Below, one piece after another: positions 33,054 to 41,544 of a stretch of 64,000 nucleotides of DNA. Origin of the DNA: Streptomyces pyxinae (GTDB lineage: Bacteria; Actinomycetota; Actinomycetes; Streptomycetales; Streptomycetaceae); the NCBI RefSeq assembly GCF_024756275.1, contig NZ_JANUGQ010000007.1, forward strand, positions 1-64,000, read 5' to 3'. A program made the translations under genes and the position numbers. The first letter of the stretch is position 1, and each line of letters opens with the position of its first letter. Below the pieces are notes generated by a model. That model searched no databases and was not told where the DNA came from. It saw only the letters and a program-made list of their open reading frames with translations.

Positions 33054-34205
33054 TCAGCCCTTCCGGAGCGTGGTGGGACGCGGGGTGAGCGTGGTGAGTG
33101 TGGTGAGCCCGTGCTCGATGAAGACCGGGACCAGCGCGCCGATCCGGTCGAAGCCGGCGCCGACGGTCTGCCCGAGGGTGTACCGGTAGTGGATGCCCTC
33201 CAGGATCACGGCGAGCTTGAACCAGGCGAACGCCGTGTACCAGGCGACCGCCGAGGTGTCCCGGCCCGAGCGGGCGGCGTACCGCTCGACCAGTTCCCCG
33301 GCCGGCGGATGGCCCGGGGCGCCCGCGGTGGTGGAGACGGGGGAGTCCGGCAGCTCCAGCGGGGTGCTGTACATGACCAGCAGCCCCAGGTCGGTGAGCG
33401 GGTCCCCGAGGGTGGACATCTCCCAGTCCAGCACGGCGGCCACGGTGTCGTCCGGGCCCAGCAGGGCGTTGTCCAGCCGGTAGTCGCCGTGCACCACGGT
33501 GGGCGCCGGGGAACCGGGCAGCGCCCGGGCGAGACCGGCGGCCAGCGCGTCGATACCGGGCAGCTCCCGGCTGCGGGAGGCGTCCAGTTGCTTGCCCCAG
33601 CGGCGCAACTGCCGCTCCAGGAAGCCGTCCGGGCGCCCGAAGTCCCCGAGCCCCACCGCCGCCGGGTCCACCGCGTGCAGCTCCACCAGGGTGTCGACCA
33701 GGGCGAGCACGGCCGACCGGGTGCACTCCGGCCCCAGCGCGGCCAGCTCACCGGCGGTCCGGTAAGGAGTGCCGGGCACGTACTCCATGACGTAGAAGGG
33801 CGCCCCGAGCACCGACTCGTCCTCGCAGAGCAGCACCGGCTCCGGCACCGGGACGGCGGTCGGGTGCAGGGCGCTGATCACCCGGTGCTCCCGCTGCATG
33901 TCGTGGGCGGTGGCCAGCACATGGCCCAGCGGCGGCCGCCGTACCACCCACCGGCCGGCCCCACCGCCGCCGTCCCCTTCGCCGGTCACCAGATAGGTGA
34001 GATTCGACCGCCCGCCCTCGATGAGCCGGGCGGTGAGCGGCCCGGACACCAGCCCGGGCCGCTCCCGGTCCAGCAGCGCGCGCAGCCGCCCCGGGTCGAG
34101 ACCGGGCGGCCCCGGCTGCTCGGGTGAATCCGGTCGCTCCGGCTGCTTCGACTGTTCCGGCTGTCGTTCCGGCTGTTCGGGCGGCACGGGCTGCTCGGCG
34201 GGCAC
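33054..34205 (-). CDS. APH-like phosphotransferase (ACAD10/11 kinase type)
   Basis: A 383-residue kinase-fold protein of the aminoglycoside phosphotransferase superfamily, the group that accompanies ACAD11-like dehydrogenases. After a Gln/Pro/Glu-rich leader of about 30 residues the N-lobe shows GGRSNLTYLVTG and WVVRRPPLGHVLATAHDMQREHRVI. The catalytic loop is VVHGDYRLDNALLG (Asp, Asn) and the metal loop VLDWEMSTLGDPLTDLGLLVMY (Asp). Start is set at the GTG at 34205, with GGAGG eight bases upstream; the GTG three codons earlier overlaps that site. It probably phosphorylates the hydroxyl of a 4-hydroxyacyl-CoA for the downstream dehydrogenase. True antibiotic resistance is unlikely given the partner. 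Confidence 0.88.
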   Translation of the reverse strand: MPAEQPVPPEQPERQPEQSKQPERPDSPEQPGPPGLDPGRLRALLDRERPGLVSGPLTARLIEGGRSNLTYLVTGEGDGGGGAGRWVVRRPPLGHVLATAHDMQREHRVISALHPTAVPVPEPVLLCEDESVLGAPFYVMEYVPGTPYRTAGELAALGPECTRSAVLALVDTLVELHAVDPAAVGLGDFGRPDGFLERQLRRWGKQLDASRSRELPGIDALAAGLARALPGSPAPTVVHGDYRLDNALLGPDDTVAAVLDWEMSTLGDPLTDLGLLVMYSTPLELPDSPVSTTAGAPGHPPAGELVERYAARSGRDTSAVAWYTAFAWFKLAVILEGIHYRYTLGQTVGAGFDRIGALVPVFIEHGLTTLTTLTPRPTTLRKG

Positions 34206-34245
34206 GGCGGGCACCTCCGGGGACGGCGGCGTGAAGGTCGGCAGC

Positions 34246-34272
34246 AGTCTGACCGACCAGTCGGTATGTCAT
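34246..34272. promoter_or_regulatory. TetR-type operator upstream of the APH-dehydrogenase operon
   Basis: AGTCTGACCGACCAGTCGGT begins at 34246 and continues ATGTCAT. On the minus strand it reads ATGACATACCGACTGGTCGG, sharing its first 13 bases exactly with the site at 30049. It lies 41 bases upstream of the kinase start, so it covers the promoter. Confidence 0.65.
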
Positions 34273-34322
34273 CCAGAGGGTACCCGGCCGCGCGCCGGGC
34301 CACGGTGCCGGGAGGCCGGGAT

Positions 34323-34637
34323 TCAGTGCTCGTCCCCGTGCCTGTCGTGGGCGGCGTGCCGGTGGCCGTCGTGGGCGTGGGCTCCGCCGTCGTCATGGAT
34401 GCCGTGGAGCACGGCCGGATGCCCGCGGCCGGCGCCGTGCTCATGGGCGTGGCCGCTGTGCGCGATGTGCTCACCGGGCTCGCACGCGTCCCCGCGGCCG
34501 GCGTGTTCCCGGTGCGGATGCCCGTCGTGCGCGAAGGCCCCGCTGTCGTCATGGATGCCGTGCGGTACGGAGGCGTGTCCGCGGCCCGGCCCGTGGGTGT
34601 GGTCGTGGCCGGGGTGTTCGGGGTGGGGAGCGGTCAT
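34323..34637 (-). CDS. Small His-rich protein with internal duplication
   Basis: A 104-residue protein with 27 His residues. Two matching blocks, Gly10-His42 and Gly62-His94, share GHxHxHGxGRGHxxVxHGIHDDxGAxAHDGHxH at a 52-residue period, so the gene arose by internal duplication. A single Cys (Cys52) lies between them. No signal peptide or membrane helix is present. Histidine-rich cytosolic proteins of this kind bind nickel, zinc or copper (Hpn-like storage or chaperone roles), which is the likeliest function. The ATG at 34637 follows GGAAAGGGC; the longer open frame upstream is not His-rich. It lies alone between the kinase operon and an MDR gene. Confidence 0.78.
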   Translation of the reverse strand: MTAPHPEHPGHDHTHGPGRGHASVPHGIHDDSGAFAHDGHPHREHAGRGDACEPGEHIAHSGHAHEHGAGRGHPAVLHGIHDDGGAHAHDGHRHAAHDRHGDEH

Positions 34638-34834
34638 GGCAGCGCCCTTTCCGGGAAGACCCGCCGGGCTCCGTCCCGGGGCGCCCGCCGGGGGCTGCCG
34701 GGGACTCTTCGGACTCTCCCACCGTAGTCCGCCCCCGCGCGGGCCGCCGGGACACCCGTACGCCGCTTCCGGCGCGGGCCGCCGGGACACCCGCCGGGTT
34801 GCGGGCGCCGGGCCCGGGCCGGAGGGTCGGACCC

Positions 34835-35776
34835 ATGAAGGCGATCAGCTACCGCCGCTACGGCGGTCCCGAGGTCCTGGAGTACGGCGACCGTCCCGAC
34901 CCGCGCGTCGGCCCCGACAAGGTGCTGGTCAGGGTGCGCGCGGCGGCGGTGAACCCGGTCGACTGGAAGGCCCAGGCCGGCTATCTGGACACCGCCCTGG
35001 ACACCGTCTTCCCGGTCGTCCCCGGCTGGGACGTCTCCGGTGTCGTGGTGCAGCCCGGGGTGGCGGTGCCGGAGTTCGCGGTCGGCGACGAGGTCATGGG
35101 CTACGTGCGGGAGGACGTGCTCTGCCACGGCACCTTCGCCGAGTACGTCGCCGCCCCGGTCCGCACCCTGGCCCGCAAGCCCCGCAACCTGGGCTTCGAG
35201 GAGGCGGCCGGGCTTCCGCTGGCCGGGCTCACCGCCTACCAGGTGCTGCGCGGCGCCCTGCGGGTGGGCCCCGGCGACACGGTGCTGATCCACGCGGCGG
35301 CCGGGGCGGTGGGCGCCCTCGCCGTCCAGCTCGCCCGGCACTTCGGGGCGCGGGTGCTCGGCGCCGTACGGGAGCACGGCGCGGACCGGGTGCGCGAGCT
35401 GGGCGCCGAGCCGGTGGTGTACGGCGACGGCTTCAAGTCCCGGGTACGGACCGCCGCCCCGGACGGGGTGAACGCGGCCTTCGACACGCTGGGCGGCCAG
35501 ACGCTCAAGGACTCGGCCAATCTGCTGGCCCCGGAGGGGCGGCTGGCCTCCATCGCGGACGGCGAGGTCGCCTCACTGGGCGGCGCCTATGTGTTCGTAC
35601 GGCCCGACCCGGACGACCTGGCCGCCCTCGCGGACCTGGCCGAGCAGGGCGTGGTGACGGTACGGGTGGCCCGCGCCTTCCCGCTGGAACGCGCCGCCGA
35701 GGCCCAGCGGGTCCAGCAGGAGGGCGGGCTCAACGGCAAGGTCGTGGTCACCGTCGAGGAGGCCGGGACCGGTTGA
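34835..35776 (+). CDS. NADPH:quinone reductase-like MDR protein
   Basis: A 313-residue zinc-free medium-chain reductase of the quinone oxidoreductase type. MKAISYRRYGGPEVLEYGDRPDP opens the GroES-like domain, AAAVNPVDWKAQAGYLD and PGWDVSGVVVQPG follow, GTFAEYVAAP is typical, and the cofactor site is IHAAAGAVGALAVQLARHFGARVLGAVREHGADRVRELGAE, which indicates NADPH. No zinc ligands are present. The product probably reduces quinones or enones. The ATG at 34835 has GGAGGG 12 bases upstream. It ends 165 bases before the convergent DUF202 genes. Confidence 0.9.
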   Translation: MKAISYRRYGGPEVLEYGDRPDPRVGPDKVLVRVRAAAVNPVDWKAQAGYLDTALDTVFPVVPGWDVSGVVVQPGVAVPEFAVGDEVMGYVREDVLCHGTFAEYVAAPVRTLARKPRNLGFEEAAGLPLAGLTAYQVLRGALRVGPGDTVLIHAAAGAVGALAVQLARHFGARVLGAVREHGADRVRELGAEPVVYGDGFKSRVRTAAPDGVNAAFDTLGGQTLKDSANLLAPEGRLASIADGEVASLGGAYVFVRPDPDDLAALADLAEQGVVTVRVARAFPLERAAEAQRVQQEGGLNGKVVVTVEEAGTG

Positions 35777-35941
35777 CCGGCGGCCGGCCGGCCACCGACC
35801 GACTGCCGGCCGTCGTCGGGACCGGCCGGCCACCGGCCGGACACCGTCGTGATCGACTGGCCGGTCGACCCCCGCGCGGACGGCGGCCGGGCGCCGTCCG
35901 GCCACCGCGCGGACGGCGGACCCGTGCCGCACCGCCGGGGC

Positions 35942-36250
35942 TCACACCACCACCGCCACCGCGAACGCCGCCAGCGCCACCACGCAGAGCGCCGCCGACG
36001 CCGGGTACCGGAGTCCGGCCGCCCGGGGGCGCGGTGTGTCCAGCTCCCGCGCCCGGCGGTGCGCCAGCCCCAGGAACGCCAGCCACACCAGCAGCGAGAG
36101 CGCGCCGCCCAGCAGCCCGGCCGGTGACCGGCCGTCGTGCAGCCCCTGCCGGGCCGCCAGCACCGCCACCACCGTGCAGGAGAGCGTCGTACGCCGCCAG
36201 GCCAGCCGGGTGCGCTCCGGCTGCAGCCCCGGGTCCCGGGACTCCGTCAC
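35942..36250 (-). CDS. DUF202 small membrane protein (second of pair)
   Basis: A 102-residue protein with the DUF202 signature LQPERTRLAWRRTTLSCTVVAVLAAR, followed by two more hydrophobic helices (LLGGALSLLVWLAFLGLAHRR and ASAALCVVALAAFAVAVVV), giving three membrane segments. The GTG start at 36250 overlaps the stop of the preceding DUF202 gene by 4 bases (GTGA), so translation is coupled. Function of the family is not settled. Paired DUF202 proteins of different length are common in actinobacteria and probably form a complex. Confidence 0.85.
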   Translation of the reverse strand: MTESRDPGLQPERTRLAWRRTTLSCTVVAVLAARQGLHDGRSPAGLLGGALSLLVWLAFLGLAHRRARELDTPRPRAAGLRYPASAALCVVALAAFAVAVVV

Positions 36251-36657
36251 CGCAGCCGGCCCAGCAGCACCACCAGGACCATCGCCGCCGCGACCGCCCC
36301 CACCAGCAGCCCCAGCAGCACCGGGAAACGGCTCACCGGCAGATCCTCGCCCCGGCGCATCGCCCGCTCGGCCCGCACCCAGTGGTTGACCGCCCGCAGC
36401 GCGCAGAGCGCCCCGGCACCCAGCAGCGCCAGCGCCAGGGCGACCCGGACGCCCCAGCGCAGCTCCGGCAGGAACTGGTCCACCGCGAACCCGCCGCCCA
36501 CCAGCGCCAGCGCGGTGCGCAGCCACGCCAGGAAGGTGCGCTCATTGGCGAGCGAGAAGCGGTAGTCCGGGGTCCTGCCCTCCTCCCGGATCCGCTCGGG
36601 CGCGAACCAGAGCCGCAGCCCCCGGGCGAGCCCGCCGCGCTCACCGGATCCACTCAT
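36247..36657 (-). CDS. DUF202 (YidH-like) small membrane protein
   Basis: A 136-residue membrane protein of the YidH/DUF202 type. DYRFSLANERTFLAWLRTALALVGGGFAVDQFLPEL holds the family motif NERTFLAWLRT, and two further helices end in LLLGLLVGAVAAAMVLVVLLGRLR-like sequence. Its ATG at 36657 overlaps the stop of the NUDIX gene (ATGA) and its stop overlaps the GTG of the second DUF202 gene. The three form one coupled operon; no functional link between the NUDIX enzyme and these membrane proteins is established. Confidence 0.88.
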   Translation of the reverse strand: MSGSGERGGLARGLRLWFAPERIREEGRTPDYRFSLANERTFLAWLRTALALVGGGFAVDQFLPELRWGVRVALALALLGAGALCALRAVNHWVRAERAMRRGEDLPVSRFPVLLGLLVGAVAAAMVLVVLLGRLR

Positions 36658-37307
36658 CCGGCGGAGCCCCCGCCCCCGGGCTCCCCGCGCCCACCGGGCT
36701 CCCTGGACTCCCCGGGTTCCGCGAACTCCCCGCGCACACAGAGTTCCCGGCGTTCCCGGCGTTCCGGGCGTTCCCGGCGTTCCCGCTCCCGCCACTCCCG
36801 CCAGTCCCGCAGCCGTTCATAGGCCGCGACGCCGTCCGGCACCCAGTCCCAGTCGGCCAGCCGGGCCACCACCTCCGGCTCCGGGAGGAAGGTGTGCCAG
36901 GCGACCTCCTCGACCTGGGGGGAGACCGGCAGCTCGCAGCGCACCTCGTAGACGGCCGACCACCAGGAGCCATGGCCGTACTCCCCGGAGTCGTAGAAGA
37001 ACCGGAAGAGCGGTACCGGCCGCGGCAGCCCGCGCACCCCCAGTTCCTCCTCGGCCTCCCGCAGCGCCGCCTCGTCGTAGCTCTCGCCGGCCCCGACGAC
37101 TCCGCCGACGAACATGTCGTAGCGGGAGGGGAAGATGGCCTTCACCGGCGTCCGGCGGTGCACGAAGATCCGGTCCTCCGCGTCTCTGGCCAGGACGAAC
37201 ACACACCGGTGCCGCAGTGCCCGGGCGTACACCTCACCGCGCGGCGCCTGTCCCACCACCCTGTCGCGCTCGTCCACGACATCCAGGATCTCGTCAGCAG
37301 AGCTCAT
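36654..37307 (-). CDS. NUDIX hydrolase (YfcD/Idi-like)
   Basis: A 217-residue NUDIX protein. The NUDIX box GGVVGAGESYDEAALREAEEELGV occupies residues 68-91 with the full Glu set for Mg2+ binding. Upstream DEILDVVDERDRVVGQAPRGEVYARALRHRCVFVLARD is the arrangement of the YfcD group, related to isopentenyl-diphosphate isomerase. It likely hydrolyses a nucleoside diphosphate derivative. The last 45 residues are an Arg/Glu then Gly/Pro-rich low-complexity tail (RERERRERPERRERRE), which the family usually lacks. The ATG at 37307 is chosen because the conserved N-terminus begins there. It is the first gene of an operon with two DUF202 proteins. Confidence 0.87.
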   Translation of the reverse strand: MSSADEILDVVDERDRVVGQAPRGEVYARALRHRCVFVLARDAEDRIFVHRRTPVKAIFPSRYDMFVGGVVGAGESYDEAALREAEEELGVRGLPRPVPLFRFFYDSGEYGHGSWWSAVYEVRCELPVSPQVEEVAWHTFLPEPEVVARLADWDWVPDGVAAYERLRDWREWRERERRERPERRERRELCVRGEFAEPGESREPGGRGEPGGGGSAG

Positions 37308-37467
37308 GATCCCATCAAAGCAGCCCCCGAAGGAGTCCACCGAGAGAGCCCACCGGTCCGGTCCGGACGGTTGACGGGTTACCGCCGGGTACTGAAGATC
37401 GGACCAGTCCACCGGCGAGAGCGCCCACCAGGGGACAGCGGATGGACAGAGGGGCAGAGGGACACCC

Positions 37468-39123
37468 ATGGCGTACGACGCTGATGTGATCGTGATCGGT
37501 GCGGGGCTCGCCGGACTGGTCGCGACCGCCGAACTGGCCGACGCCGGACGGAGCGTCATCCTGCTCGACCAGGAGCCGGAACAGTCCCTCGGCGGCCAGG
37601 CGCACTGGTCCTTCGGCGGCCTCTTCCTGGTCGACTCGCCCGAGCAGCGCCGGATGCGGATCCGGGACAGCCACGACCTCGCCCTCCAGGACTGGCTGGG
37701 CACGGCCGGCTTCGACCGGCCCGAGGACCACTGGCCCCGGGCCTGGGCGGAGGCGTACGTCGACTTCGCGGCCGGCGAGAAGCGGGCCTGGCTCCGCCGC
37801 CAGGGGGTCCGGTTCTTCCCGGTCGTGGGCTGGGCCGAGCGCGGCGGCTACGCGGCGACCGGCCACGGCAACTCGGTGCCGCGCTTCCACATCACCTGGG
37901 GGACCGGGCCCGGCCTGGTCGCCCCGTTCGAGCGGCGGGTGCGCGCGGCGGCGGCCCGGGGCCTGGTCCGGCCGCTGTTCCGGCACCGGGTGACCGGGCT
38001 GTCCACCACGGCGGGCGCCGCCGATACGGTGAGCGGCGAAATCCTGGAGCCGTCAACCGCCGAACGAGGGGCCGCCAGCGGCCGGGAGGTGTCCGGCGCC
38101 TTCGAGTACCGGGCCCAGGCGGTGATCGTCACCTCCGGCGGTATCGGCGGCAATCACGAGCTGGTACGCGCCCAGTGGCCGGAGCGGCTCGGCACCCCGC
38201 CCGGGAAGCTGCTCTCCGGGGTGCCCGCCCATGTGGACGGGCTGATGCTCGGCATCGCCGAACGGGCGGGCGCCCATCTGATCAACCGCGACCGGATGTG
38301 GCACTACACCGAGGGCATCGAGAACGGGAACCCGATCTGGGCCCGGCACGGCATCCGCATCCTGCCCGGCCCCTCCTCGCTCTGGCTGGACGCGCGCGGC
38401 GCCCGGCTCCCGGTGCCGCTCTTCCCGGGCTTCGACACCCTGGGCACCCTGGAGCACATCATGCGCACCGGCCACGGCCACACCTGGTTCGTGCTCAACC
38501 GCCGGATCGCCGGCAAGGAGTTCACCCTCTCCGGCTCCGAGCAGAACCCCGACCTGACCGGCCGCTCGGTGCGCGGGGTGTTCGAACGGGCCCGCGCCGA
38601 CGTCCCGGGGCCGGTCCAGGCGTTCCTGGACCACGGCGCCGACTTCGTGGTGGAGCCGGACCTGCCGGCGCTGGTCCGGGGGATGAACGCGCTCACCGCC
38701 GAGCCGCTGATCGACGAGGCCGCGCTGCGCCGGGAGATCGTCGCCCGGGACCGCGAGATCACCAACCCGTTCACCAAGGATCTCCAGGTCACCGCCATCC
38801 GGGGCACCCGCCGCTATCTGGGCGACCGGCTGATCCGTACGGCCGCCCCGCACCGGCTGCTCGACCCGGCGGCGGGCCCGCTGGTCGCCGTACGGCTGAA
38901 CATCCTGACCCGGAAGTCGCTGGGCGGTCTGGAGACCGACCTCGCCGCCCGGGTGCTGCGGCAGGACGGCGAGCCGCTGCCCGGCCTGTACGCGGCGGGG
39001 GAGGCGGCCGGCTTCGGCGGCGGCGGGGTGCACGGCTACCGCTCCCTGGAGGGCACCTTCCTCGGCGGCTGCCTCTTCTCCGGCCGAGCCGCCGGCCGCG
39101 CCGCCGCCCACGCGGTGTCCTGA
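37468..39123 (+). CDS. FAD-binding dehydrogenase (ketosteroid dehydrogenase / fumarate reductase type)
   Basis: A 551-residue flavoprotein. The FAD Rossmann motif is VIVIGAGLAGLVATAELADAGRSVILLDQE near the start, GGQAHWSFGGLFLVDSPEQRRM follows, and the C-terminal flavin motif is GLYAAGEAAGFGGGGVHGYRSLEGTFLGGCLFSGRAAG. The middle has the cap domain of the succinate dehydrogenase/3-ketosteroid-1-dehydrogenase superfamily. Members of this subgroup have no firmly assigned substrate. The ATG at 37468 has GAGGGACA upstream. The 3' end of the gene, including the last codons, is repeated in the tandem array downstream (39088-40180), an unusual feature. Confidence 0.87.
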   Translation: MAYDADVIVIGAGLAGLVATAELADAGRSVILLDQEPEQSLGGQAHWSFGGLFLVDSPEQRRMRIRDSHDLALQDWLGTAGFDRPEDHWPRAWAEAYVDFAAGEKRAWLRRQGVRFFPVVGWAERGGYAATGHGNSVPRFHITWGTGPGLVAPFERRVRAAAARGLVRPLFRHRVTGLSTTAGAADTVSGEILEPSTAERGAASGREVSGAFEYRAQAVIVTSGGIGGNHELVRAQWPERLGTPPGKLLSGVPAHVDGLMLGIAERAGAHLINRDRMWHYTEGIENGNPIWARHGIRILPGPSSLWLDARGARLPVPLFPGFDTLGTLEHIMRTGHGHTWFVLNRRIAGKEFTLSGSEQNPDLTGRSVRGVFERARADVPGPVQAFLDHGADFVVEPDLPALVRGMNALTAEPLIDEAALRREIVARDREITNPFTKDLQVTAIRGTRRYLGDRLIRTAAPHRLLDPAAGPLVAVRLNILTRKSLGGLETDLAARVLRQDGEPLPGLYAAGEAAGFGGGGVHGYRSLEGTFLGGCLFSGRAAGRAAAHAVS

Positions 39124-40180
39124 GGACCCCGGGTGCGAGCCGCCCCAGGACCGCCCGCCCACCGCGCCGCGCCCTTCCGGGCCCCGCCCTTGGCTCCGGG
39201 GACCCTTCCGGGCCGCCGGCGCATGGAATCGCCCGGCCCCGGGGGCCCGGCCGCTTACCGTCCCGTGGCTCCCGGGCCTCCGGCGCACGATGTCCGCCCC
39301 CCGGGGCTTCCCGGGTCCCGGAAGGCTCGGCCGGTCCCTTCCGGGCCCCGCCGGGTCACCCTGCTCCGGCCGTCCCGGGGTGCCTTCGCCTCGCCCCGGC
39401 TGGCCTGCGCCCGGGGCGCCCTCGAACGCCGACCCCTCTGCGGGCTCCCCGGCCTCCGGCGTACGGCATCCGCCGGCCGCGCCGCTGCCCGCGCGGTGTC
39501 CTGAGGACCCCGGGTGCGAGCCGTCCCAGGACCGCCCGCCCGCCGCCCCGGCCGCCCACCGCGCCGCGCCCTTCTGGGCCCCGCCCTCGGCCCCGGGGCC
39601 CCGGCCGCTTACCGTCCTGTGGTTCCCGGGCCTCCGGCGCACGACGTCCGACGGCCCGGGGCTCCCCGGGTCCCGGAAGGCCCGGCGGGTTCCTCCCGGG
39701 CCTCGAGGGGCCACCCTGCTCCTGCCATCCCGAGGTGCCCATCACCTCGCCCCGGCTGGCCTGCGCCCGGGGCGCCCTCGAACGCCGACCCCTCTGCGGG
39801 CTCCCCGGCCTCCGGCGTACGGCATCCGCCGGCCGCGCCGCTGCCCGCGCGGTGTCCTGAGGACCCCGGGTGCGAGCCGCCCCAGGACCGCCCGCCCGCC
39901 GCCCCGGCCGCCCACCGCGCCGCGCCCTTCTGGGCCCCGCCCTCGGCCCCGGGGCCCTGGGGCCCCGGCCGCTTACCGTCCTGTGGTTCCCGGGCCTCCG
40001 GCGTACGGCATCCGCCCCCCGGGGCTTCCCGGGTCCCGGAAGCCCCGGCCGGTCCCTCCCGGGCCCCGCCGGGTCACCCTGCTCTGGCCACCCCGGGGTG
40101 CCTTCACCTCGCCCCGGCTGGCCTGCGCCCGGGGCGCCCTCGAACGCCGACCCCTCTGCGGGCTCCCCGGCCTCCGTCCA
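39088..40180. repeat. Three tandem 340-380-base repeats starting inside the FAD dehydrogenase gene end
   Basis: The sequence around the dehydrogenase stop (GCGGTGTCCTGAGGACCCCG) recurs, so TGAGGACC lies at 39121, 39502 and 39858, giving spacings of 381 and 356. Each unit repeats the terminal GCCGGCCGCGCC codons, a CGCGCCGCGCCCTT block, CCTCCGGCG-YAC-type elements twice per unit, and ends with a block containing CCCTCGAACGCCGACCCCTC. The third unit breaks off near 40180. Several frames stay open through the array, but they are Pro/Arg/Ala-rich and none has family similarity, so it is treated as non-coding. The following 340 bases to 40521 are Pro-codon-rich spacer without a supported gene. Confidence 0.8.
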
Positions 40181-40520
40181 CCCCGAAACCGCCGGCCGCG
40201 TGGGACCCGCTCCGGCTCCGGGGCTCCCGCCCCGCAGGCTCGCGACGGACCTCTCCGGCCGCTCCAGACCATGGTCCCGGCCGTGCGGCCCGGCATGGCC
40301 CTCGTCATGCCCGGCCCTTCAGGTCCGGGACCCGCCGGCCCCCTCCGGTGCCCCGGCCCCGCCCGTCCCAGGGACTCCGCCCTGGGGGCCCCGCTCCTGT
40401 CCGACCCGGAGCACCCCTGCCGGCCCCGCCCCGGCCGCCAGGCGCTCCCGCCCCGGTTCCTGTCGGCCCTCCGGTGCCCCCGGTCCCGCCCCCGATCACC
40501 CCGGGGACCCGCCCCGGGCC

Positions 40521-41351
40521 TCAGCCGTCCCCCGCCGGTGTCCCCTGGTGGTAGTAGAGCCGCCACTCGGCCGCCCCCGCCGCCGTCTCCGCCGGAGTGG
40601 ACCGGCGCCAGAGCGAGCTGCGCCGCGCCCGCCCGCCGGGTCCCGTCGTCTCGTACGTCAGGTGCACCAGCTCCGGGCCCAGCTCCACGGCGGCCATCCC
40701 GGCGACCCGTACCGCGCCCTCGGCCGCCGTACCCGTCACGGCCTCCGCGCCCGCCATCCCCGGCAGGGCGTCCAGCAGTTCCGCCCGGCTCCACCGCCGC
40801 CCCGAGGCGCCCACCTCCGAGAACTCCGGGTGCAGCAACCACCCGGCCGCCTCGCGGGAGCGGCGTACCGCCGGGTCCAGCAGCCGCAGCTCACCCGCGA
40901 CCGCCCGGTCCGCCCCCGCCACCGCCCGCCGGGCGGCCACCCGGAACCGCTCGGTGACCAGCATCGTGGTGTCGTCCACGGTGAAGTCCGGGTCGCCCAG
41001 CGCCGCCCGCAGCTCCGGGCCGTGCCAGAACTCCTCGTGGCCCGCGCGCCAGGCGGCGACCGTCTCGTACCCCTCGCCCTCGTCCCGGGCGTGCTCCAGG
41101 TCCACCGCGCCGAGCGGCAGCACCCGCACCCCGGTCAGCTCGATCACGGCCACCGGGAGCCCGTACGAGTCGAGCACCGCCGACCGCCGGCCCACCTCCG
41201 GCAGCGGCTCCCGCTCCGCCTCGTACTCGGCGAGCAGTCCGGTCGTGGTGGTCTTGGCGCCGGAGAGCACCACGGCCACCAGCCGGTCCCGCAGCGGCCC
41301 CGGAAAGCCCAGCAGCTGTGGCGGCAGCCCGTCCACCGGCTCGTCTGTCAC
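40521..41351 (-). CDS. ASCH-domain protein fused to an SnoaL/DUF4440-like domain
   Basis: A 276-residue two-domain protein. Residues about 1-145 form an ASCH domain (LLGFPGPLRDRLVAVVLSGAKTTTTGLLAEYEAEREPLPEVG, AVIELTGVRVLPLGAVDLEHARDEGEGYETVAAWRAGHEEFW), a PUA-like fold thought to bind RNA or modified nucleosides. Residues about 170-276 (LLDPAVRRSREAAGWLLHPEFSEVGASGRRWSRAELLDAL, LTYETTGPGGRARRSSLWRR, EWRLYYHQGTPA) match the DUF4440 NTF2-fold group. Start is set at the GTG at 41351, with GGGGA six bases upstream; an in-frame start eight codons earlier is also open. The function is unknown. Confidence 0.8.
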   Translation of the reverse strand: MTDEPVDGLPPQLLGFPGPLRDRLVAVVLSGAKTTTTGLLAEYEAEREPLPEVGRRSAVLDSYGLPVAVIELTGVRVLPLGAVDLEHARDEGEGYETVAAWRAGHEEFWHGPELRAALGDPDFTVDDTTMLVTERFRVAARRAVAGADRAVAGELRLLDPAVRRSREAAGWLLHPEFSEVGASGRRWSRAELLDALPGMAGAEAVTGTAAEGAVRVAGMAAVELGPELVHLTYETTGPGGRARRSSLWRRSTPAETAAGAAEWRLYYHQGTPAGDG

Positions 41352-41452
41352 GTCGTTCCCCACCAGGCCCCCCACCAGCGTGTCTCCGCTCTCCAGGATC
41401 GGAGTGATCCGAGTGATCCGAGTGATCCGAGCAATCGGAGTCTGGCACGCGG

Positions 41453-41487
41453 GAGGGCGCCGGGAAGCGGATTTTCCCGGCGCCCTC
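41453..41487. terminator. Perfect 14-bp hairpin downstream of gntP
   Basis: GAGGGCGCCGGGAA (41453-41466) and TTCCCGGCGCCCTC (41474-41487) enclose a 7-base loop. On the minus strand it lies about 60 bases after the gntP stop and upstream of the ASCH gene, so it ends the gluconate transcript. Three tandem GAGTGATCC units occur at about 41402-41429. Confidence 0.8.
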
Positions 41488-41544
41488 GGAGGCGTAAGAC
41501 GGAGTCGGCGGAGTCGGCGGAGCCGTCCGGCGGGGCGGTCACCG

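Noticed and set aside
33054..34205. Aminoglycoside resistance gene
   Set aside because: The kinase fold is shared, but the six-base link to an ACAD11-like dehydrogenase and the sequence type point to the acyl-CoA hydroxyl kinase group.
39124..40520. CRISPR array or large repeat protein
   Set aside because: Repeats are hundreds of bases long, without constant short repeats and unique spacers. The open frames through them are Pro/Arg/Ala-rich in several frames at once, which indicates composition and not coding.
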